A DNA stretch of 64,000 nt, taken from the NCBI RefSeq assembly GCF_029027965.1, contig NZ_CP119082.1, positions 1,964,001 to 2,028,000 of the forward strand. The letters are read 5' to 3'. Shown piece after piece: positions 1 to 9,700 of the stretch (positions are counted from its first letter, which is position 1; each line of letters starts with the position of its first letter). The translations under genes were made by a program, and so were the position numbers. The notes under the pieces were generated by a model. It saw nothing but the letters and a program-made list of their open reading frames with translations. It did not search any database and was not told the DNA's origin. The stretch comes from Paracoccus sp. S3-43. GTDB taxonomy: Bacteria; Pseudomonadota; Alphaproteobacteria; Rhodobacterales; Rhodobacteraceae.

Positions 1-71
1 GCGCGGCCAGCCTGAAGGCCGCCGTGATCCCGGTGGTCCTGCACTATTCCACGGCCGATCCGCTGGCCTGA
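1..71 (+). CDS. 3' end of an unidentified phage gene (partial)
   Basis: Only the last 22 codons are in the window; the frame runs from base 3 to the TGA at 69-71 and ends in LHYSTADPLA. It lies 24 bp before the tail tube gene on the same strand. In RcGTA-like tail clusters that place is held by a tail terminator or completion protein (DUF3168 family), which is the likeliest identity by position. The fragment is too short to show this by sequence. Confidence 0.45.
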   Translation, partial: AASLKAAVIPVVLHYSTADPLA

Positions 72-95
72 CCCAACCGACCACAGGAGACGAAC

Positions 96-1037
96 ATGGC
101 ACGAGCCCAGGGGGCGCGGGCGCTGATGGCGCTTGCATTCGAGACGACCTATGGGACGCCGCCCGCCAGCGGCTTCACCCGCATGCCCTTCGCCAGCACG
201 TCGCTCGGCGCGGAACAGCCTCTGCTGAACTCGGAGCTCTTGGGCTACGGCCGTGATCCGCTGGCGCCGATCAAGGACGCGGTCACGGCGGACGGCGATG
301 TCGTGGTGCCGCTCGACGCCGAGGCCTTCGGCTTCTGGCTGAAGGCCGCCTTCGGCGCACCGACGACCACGGGCGCGGAGGCCCCGTACAGCCACGAGTT
401 CCAGTCAGGGTCCTGGACGCTGCCCTCGATGTCGATCGAGACTGGCATGCCCGAGGTGCCGCGCTACGCGATGTATTCCGGCTGCGTGCTCGATCAGATC
501 ACCTGGCAGATGCAGCGCTCGGGCCTGTTGACTGCCACCGCGCGGCTGGTGGCGCAGGGCGAGAGTGTGGGCACGAACACCAGCGCCGGAACGCCCGCCG
601 CGCTGGAGCTGAAACGCTTCGGTCATTTCAACGGCGCGATCACGCGGAATGGCACCGCGCTTGGGAACGTGGTCTCGGCCGAGATCACCTATGCCAACAA
701 TCTCGACCGGATCGAGACCATCCGCTCGGACGGTCGCATCGACGGTGCGGACCCGTCCATCGCCGCGCTGACCGGCCGGATCGAGGTGCGCTTCGCCGAC
801 CAGACGCTGGTGACGCAGGCGATCAATGGCGAGGCCTGCGAGATGGAATTCGCCTACGTCCTGCCGTCCGGCGAGAGCTTCACCTTCACCGTGCACGCCG
901 TCTACCTGCCGCGCCCGCGCATCGAGATCTCCGGGCCGCAAGGCGTGCAGGCGACCTTCGACTGGCAGGCGGCGCGCGACAGCGTGGTCGGCCGGATGTG
1001 CACAGCCACCCTCGTGAATGATGTGGAGACCTACTGA
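96..1037 (+). CDS. Phage major tail tube protein
   Basis: A 313-residue protein that would polymerise into the tail tube of a siphophage-like particle. The assignment rests on its place directly before the chaperone and tape measure genes, its length, and its resemblance to the tube proteins of RcGTA-like clusters. No signal peptide or membrane segment is visible. The ATG is preceded by AGGAGA 7 bases upstream. The stop overlaps the next start as TGATG at 1035-1039, so translation is probably coupled to the chaperone. No catalytic motif is expected or seen. Confidence 0.72.
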   Translation: MARAQGARALMALAFETTYGTPPASGFTRMPFASTSLGAEQPLLNSELLGYGRDPLAPIKDAVTADGDVVVPLDAEAFGFWLKAAFGAPTTTGAEAPYSHEFQSGSWTLPSMSIETGMPEVPRYAMYSGCVLDQITWQMQRSGLLTATARLVAQGESVGTNTSAGTPAALELKRFGHFNGAITRNGTALGNVVSAEITYANNLDRIETIRSDGRIDGADPSIAALTGRIEVRFADQTLVTQAINGEACEMEFAYVLPSGESFTFTVHAVYLPRPRIEISGPQGVQATFDWQAARDSVVGRMCTATLVNDVETY

Positions 1038-1474
1038 TGCTGACGCTCGATCTGACCAATGCCCCGCGCTGGCATGACCTCGCGCCCGGCGTCCGGGTTC
1101 AGCTGCGCCCGCTAACCACGGCGCTGATGGTGGCGACGCGCAGCGATCCCGCCGTCGAGGCGGTGCCCGAGGAGGCATCGGACGAGGAACGCGCCGTCGC
1201 CTTCGCCAAGGCGCTGGCGCGGCGGGCGGTGCTCGCCTGGGAGGGCATCGGCGATGCCGATGGCAACCCCATTGACCCGAGCCCCGAGGCTATCGACGCT
1301 TTGCTCGATGTCTGGCCGATCTTCGAGGCCTTCCAGCTGACCTACGTCGCGAAGGGCCTGCTGCTGGAGCAGGAAAAAAACGCCTCCGCGCTCTCGCCGA
1401 CTGGTCCTTCGGCGGGGGCGAGCGCTACTGCGAAGCCTGCGCGCAAGTCTGCCCGGACTGCCCGGCGCGGCTGA
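1037..1474 (+). CDS. Tail assembly chaperone, short (G-like) product
   Basis: A 145-residue zero-frame product between the tail tube and tape measure genes, the usual site of the lambda G-type chaperone that coats the tape measure during tail assembly. The start ATG overlaps the tail tube stop. Residues 1-115 are shared with the longer frameshift product. The slippery heptamer lies at codons 114-115, and after it the zero-frame tail is Ala/Ser/Arg-rich and low in complexity, which is typical of a frame used only when the ribosome does not shift. Confidence 0.7.
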   Translation: MLTLDLTNAPRWHDLAPGVRVQLRPLTTALMVATRSDPAVEAVPEEASDEERAVAFAKALARRAVLAWEGIGDADGNPIDPSPEAIDALLDVWPIFEAFQLTYVAKGLLLEQEKNASALSPTGPSAGASATAKPARKSARTARRG

Positions 1475-1716
1475 ACCGGCCCCTGACGCATGAAGGCTGG
1501 CAGGTCTGGGACCTCGTCGGTCGTCTCGGCGGCCAGCTCCGTGTCCTGCCCGGCGCAGTGATCGGCTGGGACATGTCTGCGGCGCTCGCGCTCGGTGACG
1601 CGCTCGGCGTGCCGCCTGCCGCAGCAGCCGAACTGCTGCCCGTCATCGAAGCGGTGATGGTGCGGAAGCTGAACGAGGACCTGGCGGCCAACGGCAGCCC
1701 GGGTTTCAAGCCCTGA
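1037..1716 (+). CDS. Tail assembly chaperone, -1 frameshift (GT-like) product
   Basis: The same start as the short product, with a -1 shift at A AAA AAC (1375-1381) and then the frame 1381-1713, ending at TGA 1714-1716. This predicts a protein of about 226 residues. The extension has no start codon of its own near the junction. It reads as real protein: a Cys-rich CEAC/CPDC segment that could bind metal, then a helical region (GWQVWDLVGRLGG) and an end in NGSPGFKP. Tail chaperones made by programmed frameshift are conserved in long-tailed phages, and G:GT ratio matters for tail assembly. The last 11 bp overlap the 3' end of vapC on the other strand. Confidence 0.72.
1375..1381 (+). other. Canonical -1 ribosomal slippery heptamer A AAA AAC
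   Basis: Seven A residues followed by C. In the zero frame the codons are AAA (1376-1378) and AAC (1379-1381), preceded by A, which is the exact X_XXY_YYZ arrangement. Shifting by -1 opens a 111-codon extension. A seven-A run in a GC-rich gene is otherwise unexpected. I did not model a downstream stimulatory structure. Confidence 0.75.
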
Positions 1717-2086
1717 TCTTCTCGATCAGCGTGACGCCGGGCAGTCCCTGGAAATGTGCGTCGCAGGTCAGGAGCGTCGCGCCCTGTGCGCGGGCGGTTG
1801 CGAAGATGATCGCGTCGGCAGTCGCGAGCTTGTGCTCCCGGCACGACTCCGCCGCCGCCAGCGCGATCTCGGTGTCGAGCGGCACCACATGGCAGACCTG
1901 CGTGAAGGCGATCACCTGATCCGCCTTGTCCTCGCCGACCTCGCGGGTCAGCCATTTCGCCAGCTCCAGCTGGACCACGGTCGGCACGAGCCATTCGGCC
2001 TGTTCGGGCAGCTGCTCGGCCAGCTTCTCGCCGGTCGGCGAGCCGATCAGCCATTCGATCCACGCCGACGTGTCGACGAGGATCAT
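1706..2086 (-). CDS. vapC: VapC-type PIN-domain toxin
   Basis: A 126-residue PIN-domain ribonuclease, the toxin of a type II toxin-antitoxin pair; family members cleave RNA, often initiator or other tRNAs. The acidic PIN residues are visible: Asp5 in MILVDTSAWIEW, a Glu in VPTVVQLELAKW, and the paired Asp residues in TADAIIFATA and LLTCDAHF. Its ATG overlaps the antitoxin stop as ATGA (2083-2086), so the two are coupled. The gene lies on the strand opposite to the phage genes and its stop overlaps the chaperone 3' end, so it is a moron in the tail module. Confidence 0.88.
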   Translation of the reverse strand: MILVDTSAWIEWLIGSPTGEKLAEQLPEQAEWLVPTVVQLELAKWLTREVGEDKADQVIAFTQVCHVVPLDTEIALAAAESCREHKLATADAIIFATARAQGATLLTCDAHFQGLPGVTLIEKIRA

Positions 2087-2298
2087 GAGAACCGATCCGT
2101 CCGGTCGCGATAATCGGCGGCGGACGCGCCGCGCGCGAGCCCCTTCAGCGCCTCCCGCTTGGGCACCGGCACCAGCAGGACGCCCGTGCCTTTCGGGATG
2201 AAGGCAAAGGTCAGCCCGGCCTCCCAGTGCTGGGCGGCCCGGATCGCCTTGGGGATCGAGATCTGGAACTTCGAAGACAGGGTCGCGGTCTCGGCCAT
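2083..2298 (-). CDS. vapB: VapB-type antitoxin (AbrB/SpoVT fold)
   Basis: A 71-residue protein starting MAETATLSSKFQISIPKAIR, the swapped-hairpin AbrB DNA-binding motif of VapB antitoxins. The C-terminal part should wrap the PIN toxin. The ATG at 2298 is chosen because GAAGG stands 7 bases upstream; an in-frame ATG at 2304 is also possible. The pair is expected to repress its own promoter, which must lie in the 70 bp shared with the start of the tape measure gene. Expression would be independent of phage tail transcription. Confidence 0.85.
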   Translation of the reverse strand: MAETATLSSKFQISIPKAIRAAQHWEAGLTFAFIPKGTGVLLVPVPKREALKGLARGASAADYRDRTDRFS

Positions 2299-2368
2299 GG
2301 TCATACCTTCATTTGATCGATGGCATAAACGTAAGACAGCGATATGGCGAAAGCAAGGAGTCTGACCG

Positions 2369-4786
2369 ATGGCCGAGAAACGCGTCAGCGTCCGCCTCGC
2401 GGCCGTGGGCGGACGGCAGGTGCGCGCCGAACTCGAAGGCGTGGGCGAGGCCGGATCGCGCGGCTTCGGACGGCTGAGCCGGGAGATGGAAGCCGCGAAC
2501 GCCGGGCTCGCGGCCTTCTCGCGGCGGGTCCGGGTCGCGGCGACCGCCGCCGTGGCCGCTGCTGCAGCCGCGGGCGTGGCGATGATCCGGTCCGGTCTGC
2601 AGACCGTCGATGCGCAGGCGAAGCTCGCCCAGTCCCTCGGCACCACCGTCGCCTCGATCCAGACGCTGGAGCGCGCGGGCGAGCTGGCGGGCGTGTCGAT
2701 GTCCGGCATCGAGCAGGCGACAAAGGATCTGACGCGCCGCCTCAGCCAGGCGGCCGCCGGGACCGGCCCTGCTGCCGATGCGCTGGACCGGCTGGGGCTC
2801 TCGGCCAACGAGCTGATCGCGCTGCCGCTGGATCAGCGCGTCGGCGCCATCAACGCAGCAATCGAGAGCTTCGTGCCTGCCGCCGAGCGCGCGGCCGTCG
2901 CGGGACAGCTTTTCGGCGAAGAGGGCTCCATCGCCATGTCGCGGATCGACACGGCGACGCTGCGCCAGGCGACGGAGGACGTGCTTGCCTTCGGGGTGGT
3001 CGTCTCCGAGCAGGACGCCGACCAGATCGAGCGGACGAACGATGCGATCTCCCGGCTCGGGCTGATCTGGCGCGGGCTGTCGAACCAGCTGGCCGTCGCC
3101 GCGGCACCTGCGCTGGAAGCCGTCGCCGATGCCATGGCGACGGTCGCCAGCCGCACCGGCCCTCTCGGCATCGCGATCCGCGGGCTTTTCGACAACATCG
3201 GCCGCCTGACCACCTATGCCGTGACCTTCGCCGCCTTCCTCGCGGGACGCTGGGTCGCCGGCATGGCCGCCGCGGCGCTCTCCGTCCGTGGCCTCGCCAC
3301 GGCGCTCGTCGTCCTGCGCGGGGCGCTCATCCGCACCGGCATCGGGGCGCTGATCGTCGGCGCGGGCGAGCTCGTCTATCAGTTCACCCGGCTCGTCTCC
3401 GGTGCGGGTGGGTTCGGCGAGGCGATGTCGCTCCTGAAGGACCTCGCCGTCGAGGTCTGGGAGCGGATCCGCATGGGCGCCGCTGCGGCGGGTGCGGCCG
3501 CGACGGCGATGTTCTTCGACCTGAAGGCGGAGGCGGCCTCGGGCATGCAGAGCGCCATCGAGAGCGTAGTGGCGTTCGGCAACACGGCCGCGAACACCTT
3601 CGAAGGCGCCTACGAGGCGATCAAGGCGATTTGGGGCCTGCTGCCGGCGGCCATCGGTGATCTGGCGTTCCAGGCGGCCAACAGCCTGGTCGACGGCGTC
3701 GAGGCGATGCTGAACGGCGTGGTCTCGCGCATCAACGGCTTCATCGGCGGGATCAATCAGGGGCTGGAAGCGCTCGGGTCGGAGCGGCGCATCTCGCTGG
3801 TGCCCGACCTCGACCTCGGCGAGATCGAGAACCGCTTCGAGGGTGCGGCGACAGCCGCGACCACCGCCGCGCAGACGGCGTTCGACCGGGCCTTCGAGGA
3901 CAACCCGCTCACCGCACCCGACCTTGGTCTGACCGATGCGGCGAACCGCGCGCTCGAGTCCGCGAACCTCTATCGCGGTGCCGCGCGGGATCTGGCCGAA
4001 GGGGCCCGCGCGCCCGTCGAAAGCTGGCAGGCGCTGCGCGACGCTGTGCGAGGCACCGACGAGGCCAGTGCCGATGCGCTGACCGAGGCCACCGGTGTGG
4101 CCGAGCGGCTGGAGACGGCGCTTGGGGAAGCCGGCCGCGCCGCCACGGGTGCAGGCGCAGCGGCCAGGGTTGCTGCCGCTGCGGCAGAGCCCGCGACCGA
4201 GGCTGCCGTCACCGGCTGGCGGGCGGTCACCGCCGCGCTGTCGGACTACGCCAGCAAGGCCCGCGACATCGGCGGCGATATCGGCCAGAGCCTCGTCGGC
4301 GCCTTCCAGTCGGCCGAGACGGCCGTGGGCAACTTCGTGAAGACCGGCAAGCTCGACTTCCGCGACATGGTCACGTCGATGATCGCCGACCTTGCCCAGC
4401 TCGCGGCGCGGCGTTTCATCCTTGGGCCGATCGCCAATGCGCTCTCCGGCGTGTTCTCCGGGGCGGGTGGGATCTTCGCCAACGTCCTGCATGCGGGCGG
4501 GATGGTCGGATCGGCAGGGCCCTCGCGCATGGTCCCGGCCATGGCCTTCGCCGCTGCGCCCCGGATGCATGGCGGCGGCATGGCGGGGCTACGCCACGAC
4601 GAGGTGCCCGCAATCCTGCAGCGCGGCGAGCGGGTGCTGTCGCGGCGTGAGGCGCAGAGCTACGGCGCGGGCGGCGGCGTCAACGTCACCATCATGGCCC
4701 GCGACGCCGAGAGCTTCCGGCAGTCCCGGACGCAGGTCGCGGCCGACATCGCCCGCGCCGTGTCGCTCGGGCGGAGGGGCATGTGA
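2369..4786 (+). CDS. Phage tail tape measure protein
   Basis: An 805-residue protein whose length sets tail length and which helps DNA pass into the host. Long Ala-rich helical stretches occupy the N-terminal third, a hydrophobic region lies near residues 265-335, and the C-terminal part has the Gly/Met-rich segment followed by the VLSRREAQ and VNVTIMARDAESF strings common in lambda-type tape measure proteins of Rhodobacterales. It starts at ATG after AAGGAG. Its stop overlaps the next start (TGATG at 4784-4788). At about 800 residues the tail would be of medium length, comparable with siphophages. Confidence 0.85.
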   Translation: MAEKRVSVRLAAVGGRQVRAELEGVGEAGSRGFGRLSREMEAANAGLAAFSRRVRVAATAAVAAAAAAGVAMIRSGLQTVDAQAKLAQSLGTTVASIQTLERAGELAGVSMSGIEQATKDLTRRLSQAAAGTGPAADALDRLGLSANELIALPLDQRVGAINAAIESFVPAAERAAVAGQLFGEEGSIAMSRIDTATLRQATEDVLAFGVVVSEQDADQIERTNDAISRLGLIWRGLSNQLAVAAAPALEAVADAMATVASRTGPLGIAIRGLFDNIGRLTTYAVTFAAFLAGRWVAGMAAAALSVRGLATALVVLRGALIRTGIGALIVGAGELVYQFTRLVSGAGGFGEAMSLLKDLAVEVWERIRMGAAAAGAAATAMFFDLKAEAASGMQSAIESVVAFGNTAANTFEGAYEAIKAIWGLLPAAIGDLAFQAANSLVDGVEAMLNGVVSRINGFIGGINQGLEALGSERRISLVPDLDLGEIENRFEGAATAATTAAQTAFDRAFEDNPLTAPDLGLTDAANRALESANLYRGAARDLAEGARAPVESWQALRDAVRGTDEASADALTEATGVAERLETALGEAGRAATGAGAAARVAAAAAEPATEAAVTGWRAVTAALSDYASKARDIGGDIGQSLVGAFQSAETAVGNFVKTGKLDFRDMVTSMIADLAQLAARRFILGPIANALSGVFSGAGGIFANVLHAGGMVGSAGPSRMVPAMAFAAAPRMHGGGMAGLRHDEVPAILQRGERVLSRREAQSYGAGGGVNVTIMARDAESFRQSRTQVAADIARAVSLGRRGM

Positions 4787-5412
4787 TGGCGTTTCACGAG
4801 GTCCGGTTTCCTGACAACATCAGTCGCGGCGCGCGCGGCGGGCCAGAAAGACGCACACAGATCGTCGAGCTCGCCTCGGGCGACGAGGAGAGGAACGCCA
4901 GCTGGGCCAATTCGCGCCGCCGCTACGACGTCGCCTATGGGATTCGCCGCGCCGACGATCTGGCGGCGGTGGTTGCCTTCTTCGAAGCGCGCAACGGTCG
5001 GCTCCACGGCTTCCGCTTCAAGGACTGGGGCGACCACAAGTCATGCCTGCCATCCGGCACACAGTCGCCCACCGACCAGGCGATCGGCACCGGCGACGGT
5101 ACGACGACCGCCTTCCAGCTGGTGAAGCGCTACGCCTCGGGTAGCCAGACATGGGTGCGGACGATCACCAAGCCCGTCGCGGGCACGGTGCGCGTCGCCC
5201 TCAACGGCGCGGAGCAGCTCGGCGGCTGGACTGCTGACACGACGACCGGCGTCGTGACTTTCGACAGTGCGCCCGCCGAGGGTGTCTCGGTCACCGCGGG
5301 CTATGCCTTCGACGTGCCCGTCCGCTTCGACACCGACGCGCTCGACGTGACGCTCGACCTCGAGCGGCTCGGCTCGATCACCTCCATTCCGCTTCTGGAA
5401 CTGCGCCGATGA
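4786..5412 (+). CDS. TIGR02217/DUF2460 tail protein (RcGTA gp12-like)
   Basis: A 208-residue distal tail protein. The N-terminus MAFHEVRFPDNISRGARGG and the segment RNGRLHGFRFKDWGDHKS are hallmarks of the TIGR02217 family, whose RcGTA member forms the ring at the tail tip. The ATG at 4786 has GGAGG 8 bases upstream and is preferred over the GTG at 4783. It overlaps the tape measure stop and, at its own end, the next start (ATGA at 5409-5412). The four following genes are in the same order as RcGTA g12-g15. Confidence 0.88.
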   Translation: MAFHEVRFPDNISRGARGGPERRTQIVELASGDEERNASWANSRRRYDVAYGIRRADDLAAVVAFFEARNGRLHGFRFKDWGDHKSCLPSGTQSPTDQAIGTGDGTTTAFQLVKRYASGSQTWVRTITKPVAGTVRVALNGAEQLGGWTADTTTGVVTFDSAPAEGVSVTAGYAFDVPVRFDTDALDVTLDLERLGSITSIPLLELRR

Positions 5413-6293
5413 AGACCCTCGTTCCCGCCCTGCAGGCCCATCTCGACGACGGCACGACCACGCTCGCCTGGTGCTGGCGGATCAGCCGCGCCGATGGCGT
5501 CACCTTCGGCTTCACCGATCACGACCGAACGCTGAGCTTCGACGGCACGGACTTCGAGCCGGAGAGCGGGCTCACGGCGTCCGAGGTTCGGTCGGGCTCG
5601 GACCTGTCCGTCGATGCGCAGGACGCCGAGGGCGTGCTGACCTCTGACCGCATCACCGAGACCGACATTCTCGACGGCCGCTGGGACAACGCGGAGGTCG
5701 AGGTCTGGCGGGTGAACTGGGCCGACACGAGCCAACGCGTGCTGATGCGCCGCGGGGCCATCGGTCAGATCCGGCGCGGGCGGCTCGCTTTCGTCGCCGA
5801 GGTCCGCTCGCTCGCTCATATGCTGGGCCAGACGGTCGGGCGGACATTCCAGGCGACCTGCGATGCCGGACTCGGGGACGCGCGCTGCGGCGTCGATCTG
5901 GAGGATACGGCCTTCAAGGGCACGGGCGCGGTGATTGACATTTTGCGCGACCGGGCCTTCACCGCCTCGGGGCTGGGCACATTCACGTCCGGCTGGTTCA
6001 CCTTCGGCACGCTGGACTGGACCAGCGGCGCGAACGCGGGGCGTCGGACGGAGGTGCTCGGCCATGACGTCACGGACGGCGTGGCGATCCTGACCCTGCT
6101 CGAGGCGCCTGTGCGGGCCATCATCGAGGGTGACGCCTTTACCATCCGCGCGGGCTGCGACAAGCGCATGGAGACCTGCGGGGCGAAGTTCGCCAACACC
6201 GCCAACTTCCGCGGCTTCCCGCACATTCCCGGCCAGGATGCCGTGCTGCGCTATGCCACCAAGGACGGCGGGCACGAGGGATCCGTGCTGTGA
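5409..6293 (+). CDS. TIGR02218/DUF2163 tail hub protein (RcGTA gp13-like)
   Basis: A 294-residue baseplate hub component. DUF2163 features visible are the N-terminal W-C-W-R-I-S-R-ADG-T-GFTDHD pattern and the C-terminal Cys-rich end (GCDKRMETCGAKFANTANFRGFPHIPGQD), plus CDAGLGDARCGVDL in the middle. The family's Cys residues bind an iron-sulfur cluster in RcGTA gp13 as I recall; the cysteines are present here. Start and stop overlap both neighbours by a few bases, indicating strict translational coupling. Confidence 0.88.
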   Translation: MKTLVPALQAHLDDGTTTLAWCWRISRADGVTFGFTDHDRTLSFDGTDFEPESGLTASEVRSGSDLSVDAQDAEGVLTSDRITETDILDGRWDNAEVEVWRVNWADTSQRVLMRRGAIGQIRRGRLAFVAEVRSLAHMLGQTVGRTFQATCDAGLGDARCGVDLEDTAFKGTGAVIDILRDRAFTASGLGTFTSGWFTFGTLDWTSGANAGRRTEVLGHDVTDGVAILTLLEAPVRAIIEGDAFTIRAGCDKRMETCGAKFANTANFRGFPHIPGQDAVLRYATKDGGHEGSVL

Positions 6294-6724
6294 CCTCCGC
6301 CGATCCTACCCGCGTCATTGCCATTGCGCGGTCCTGGCTCGGCACGCCGTACCACGACCAGGCGAGCCTGCGCGGCGTCGGCTGCGATTGCCTCGGGCTC
6401 GCCCGGGGCGTCTGGCGCGAGGTCGTCGGCCCCGAGCCGTTTCCGATCCCTGCCTACAGCCGCGACTGGGGCGAGACCGGGCCGCGCGAGGTTCTGGCCG
6501 AAGGCGTGCGGCGCATGATGATCGAGGTGGAACCCGCGGCGGCCGGTCCGGGCGCGCTGGTGCTCTTCCGCATGCCGCCACGCGCCATCGCCAAGCATGT
6601 CGGGATCCTCACAGGGCCCGGCACCTTCCTCCACGCCTATGAGCGGCTCGGCGTGATCGAGGAACCGCTCACCCACCCCTGGCGGCGGCGCATCGCCTTC
6701 GCCTTCCTGTTCCCGCAACGCTGA
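6290..6724 (+). CDS. NlpC/P60 phage cell wall peptidase (RcGTA gp14-like)
   Basis: A 144-residue peptidase of the TIGR02219 family, thought to open the host peptidoglycan from the tail tip. The catalytic Cys is in GVGCDCLGLARGVW near residue 33 and the catalytic His in AKHVGILTG near residue 102. The start is GTG at 6290, overlapping the preceding stop (GTGA). No signal peptide is present, as expected for a virion component. It precedes the megatron gene by 9 bp. Confidence 0.88.
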   Translation: MTSADPTRVIAIARSWLGTPYHDQASLRGVGCDCLGLARGVWREVVGPEPFPIPAYSRDWGETGPREVLAEGVRRMMIEVEPAAAGPGALVLFRMPPRAIAKHVGILTGPGTFLHAYERLGVIEEPLTHPWRRRIAFAFLFPQR

Positions 6725-6733
6725 GACGCACCC

Positions 6734-9700
6734 ATGGCCACCCTCGTTCTCGGTGCCGCTGGCGCCGCCATTGGCGGCAGCATCAGCGGCGCGATCCTCG
6801 GCGTCAGCGCCGCGACCATCGGCGGCTTCATCGGCTCCACCATCGGCTCGGTCGTCGACAGCTGGATCGTCTCGTCGCTGGCGCCCACCCAGCGCATCGA
6901 GGGCGCACGGCTCGACACGCTGCGCATCACCTCGGCCACCGAAGGCGCGGTCATCCCGCGGCTCTATGGCCGGATGCGCATGGGCGGCAACATCATCTGG
7001 GCGACCGATTTTCGCGAGGAAACGAAGACCACCACGCAGGGCGGCGGCAAGGGCGGCGGGGGCGGCAAGGTCAAGACGACCGAGTATCTCTACTACGCCT
7101 CATTCGCGGTGGCGCTCTGCGAGGGGCCGATCACCGGTATCGGCCGTATCTGGGCTGACGGCAAGCCGATGGACCTCTCCGGCGTCACCTGGCGTTGGTA
7201 TCCGGGCGACGAGACGCAGAGCCCTGATCCGTTCATCGCGGCCAGGATGGGCGCGGCCAGCACCCCGGCCTATCGCGGCACCGCCTATGTCGTCTTCGAG
7301 GAGCTGGCGCTCTCGACCTATGGCAACCGTCTGCCGCAGCTGTCCTTCGAGGTGTTCCGGCCGCTCGCCGATCCCGACACCGCCGAAGGGCTGACCCGCG
7401 CGGTCACCATGATCCCAGCCTCGGGCGAGTTCACCTACGCAACGCAGGCGATCCGCAAGACCGATGGCGGCGCGACGGTGCCCGAGAACCTGAACGCGCT
7501 GGCAGACTCCACCGATATGGTGGAGGCGCTGGACCGGCTGCAGGCGATGGCGCCCGCGGTCGAGAGCGTCAGCCTCGTGGTGGCGTGGTTCGGCGACGAC
7601 CTGCGGGCGGGATCCTGCAAGGTGCGGCCGGGCGTCGAGGTCTCGGCCAAATCCACCACGCCCGCCAGTTGGGCGGTGAATGGCGTGAGCCGCGCCGATG
7701 CCTTCCTCGTCAGCCGCGACGACCAGGACCGCCCGGTCTATGGCGGCACGCCGTCGGACTTCGCCGTGGTGCAGGCGATCCAGGAGATGAAGGCGCGCGG
7801 GCTGCGGGTGACATTCTATCCGTTCATCCTGATGGACGTGCCGCCCGGCAACACGCTGCCGAACCCGTATTCCGACAACGCCGCCGAGACGGGGCAGCCT
7901 GCATTTCCCTGGCGGGGGCGGATCACCTGTTCGCCGTCGGCGGGTTATGCCGGGAGCGTGGACAAATCAGCTGTTGCCGCAACGCAGGTGGCTGATTTCT
8001 TCGGCAACGCCAGCCCGTCCGATTTCCTGGTCTCCGGCGACAGCGTTCGCTGGGTCGGATCGCCCAGCGACTGGGGCCTGCGGCGCATGGTACTCCACTA
8101 CGCCCATCTCTGCGCGGCGGCGGGCGGGGTCGATGCCTTCCTGATTGGCACCGAGATGCCGGGGCTGACGACCATCCGCTCGGGCGCCAGCACCTATCCC
8201 GCCGTGCAGGCGTATCGGGATCTGCTCGCGGATGTCCGCTCGATCCTCGGGTCCGGCACCAAGATCGGATACGCGGCGGACTGGTCGGAGTATTTCGGGC
8301 ACCAGCCGGGCGACGGCACCGGCGACGTGTTCTTCCACCTCGATCCGCTCTGGGCCGATCCGGAGATCGATTTCATCGGCATCGACAACTACATGCCGCT
8401 CTCGGACTGGCGCGACGGGTTCGAGCATCTCGACGCGCAAGAGGGCTGGCCCGCGATCTACGACCGGGCCTATCTGCTGGGGAACATCGTCGGCGGCGAA
8501 GGCTTCGACTGGTTCTACGCCAGCGCGGCGGACCGGTCCGCGCAGGTGCGCACCCCGATCACCGATGGTGCGGCCAGCAAGCCGTGGGTCTTCCGCTACA
8601 AGGACCTGCGCGGCTGGTGGTCGAACGCGCACTATGACCGCCCCGGTGGCGTGGAGAGCGGGACGGCGACGGCATGGACGCCGGAGTCGAAGCCGGTCTG
8701 GTTCACCGAGCTCGGCTGCCCGGCTATCGACCGGGGGACGAACCAGCCGAACGTCTTCTTCGACCCGAAGTCGTCGGAGAGCTTCACGCCGCGTTTCTCG
8801 CGGGGCTGGCGGGATGATGCCATCCAGCGGGCTTATCTGGAGGCGACGTATCTCTGGTGGGGTGAGGCTGCGAACAACCCTGTGTCCTCGGTCTACGGCG
8901 GCCGGATGGTGCATGTGCCGGAATGTGCCGCATGGACCTGGGACGCGCGGCCGTACCCATTCTTTCCGGCGCTGACCGACGTCTGGACAGACGGGGCGAA
9001 CTGGCGGCTCGGCCACTGGCTGACCGGACGGCTCGGGGCGGTGTCGCTCGCGGCGCTGGTCCGCCATCTCTGCCTGCGCGCCGGGTTACCAGAGAACCTG
9101 ATCGACGTCATCGGGCTTTGGGGCGCGGTCGAAGGCTACGCCATCACGGCGCTCGAAAGCCCGCGCGCCTCGATCACCACGCTGTCGCGCCACTTCGGCT
9201 TCGACGCGGTAGAGACCCAGGGCGTGATCCGTTTTCTGATGCGCGGGCGGGCCGCGGTCGCCAGCGTGACGCCGGACGATCTTGTCGCCGCACGCGAGGG
9301 CGACGTGCTCGAACTCACGCGCGGCCAGGAGACGGAACTGCCGCAGGCATTGAAGTGGCAGGTGGCCCGCGCCGACGAGGATTACGACGCCGCACTCGTT
9401 GAGGCGCGGCGCATCACCGTGGATACGAGCCGCATCTCCTCCGAGAGCTTCCCGTTCGCCGTGCCGCCCGAGGAGGCCGAGCGGCGCTGCCGCCGCGCAC
9501 TCATGGAAGCCTGGACCGGCCGTGAGAGCGCCGTCTTCCGACTGCCACCGTCGCGGCTGGCGCTCGATCCGGCCGACGTCATCACGCTCATCCATGACGG
9601 GCGTGGGCTTCCGCTGCGCCTCGTCTCGACCGCCGACACGGAGTCACGGAGCATCGAGGCTCTCCGTCAGGACCGGGAAGCCTACGATCTGCCGCCCGGC

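Noticed and set aside
1374..1381. Seven-A run as a sequencing error that breaks one gene
   Set aside because: The frame, heptamer phase and gene position all match a tail chaperone frameshift exactly, which an error would be unlikely to produce.
2309..4570. 753-codon - strand frame inside the tape measure gene
   Set aside because: Arg/Gly/His-rich shadow of an Ala-rich gene; no start context and no recognisable domain.
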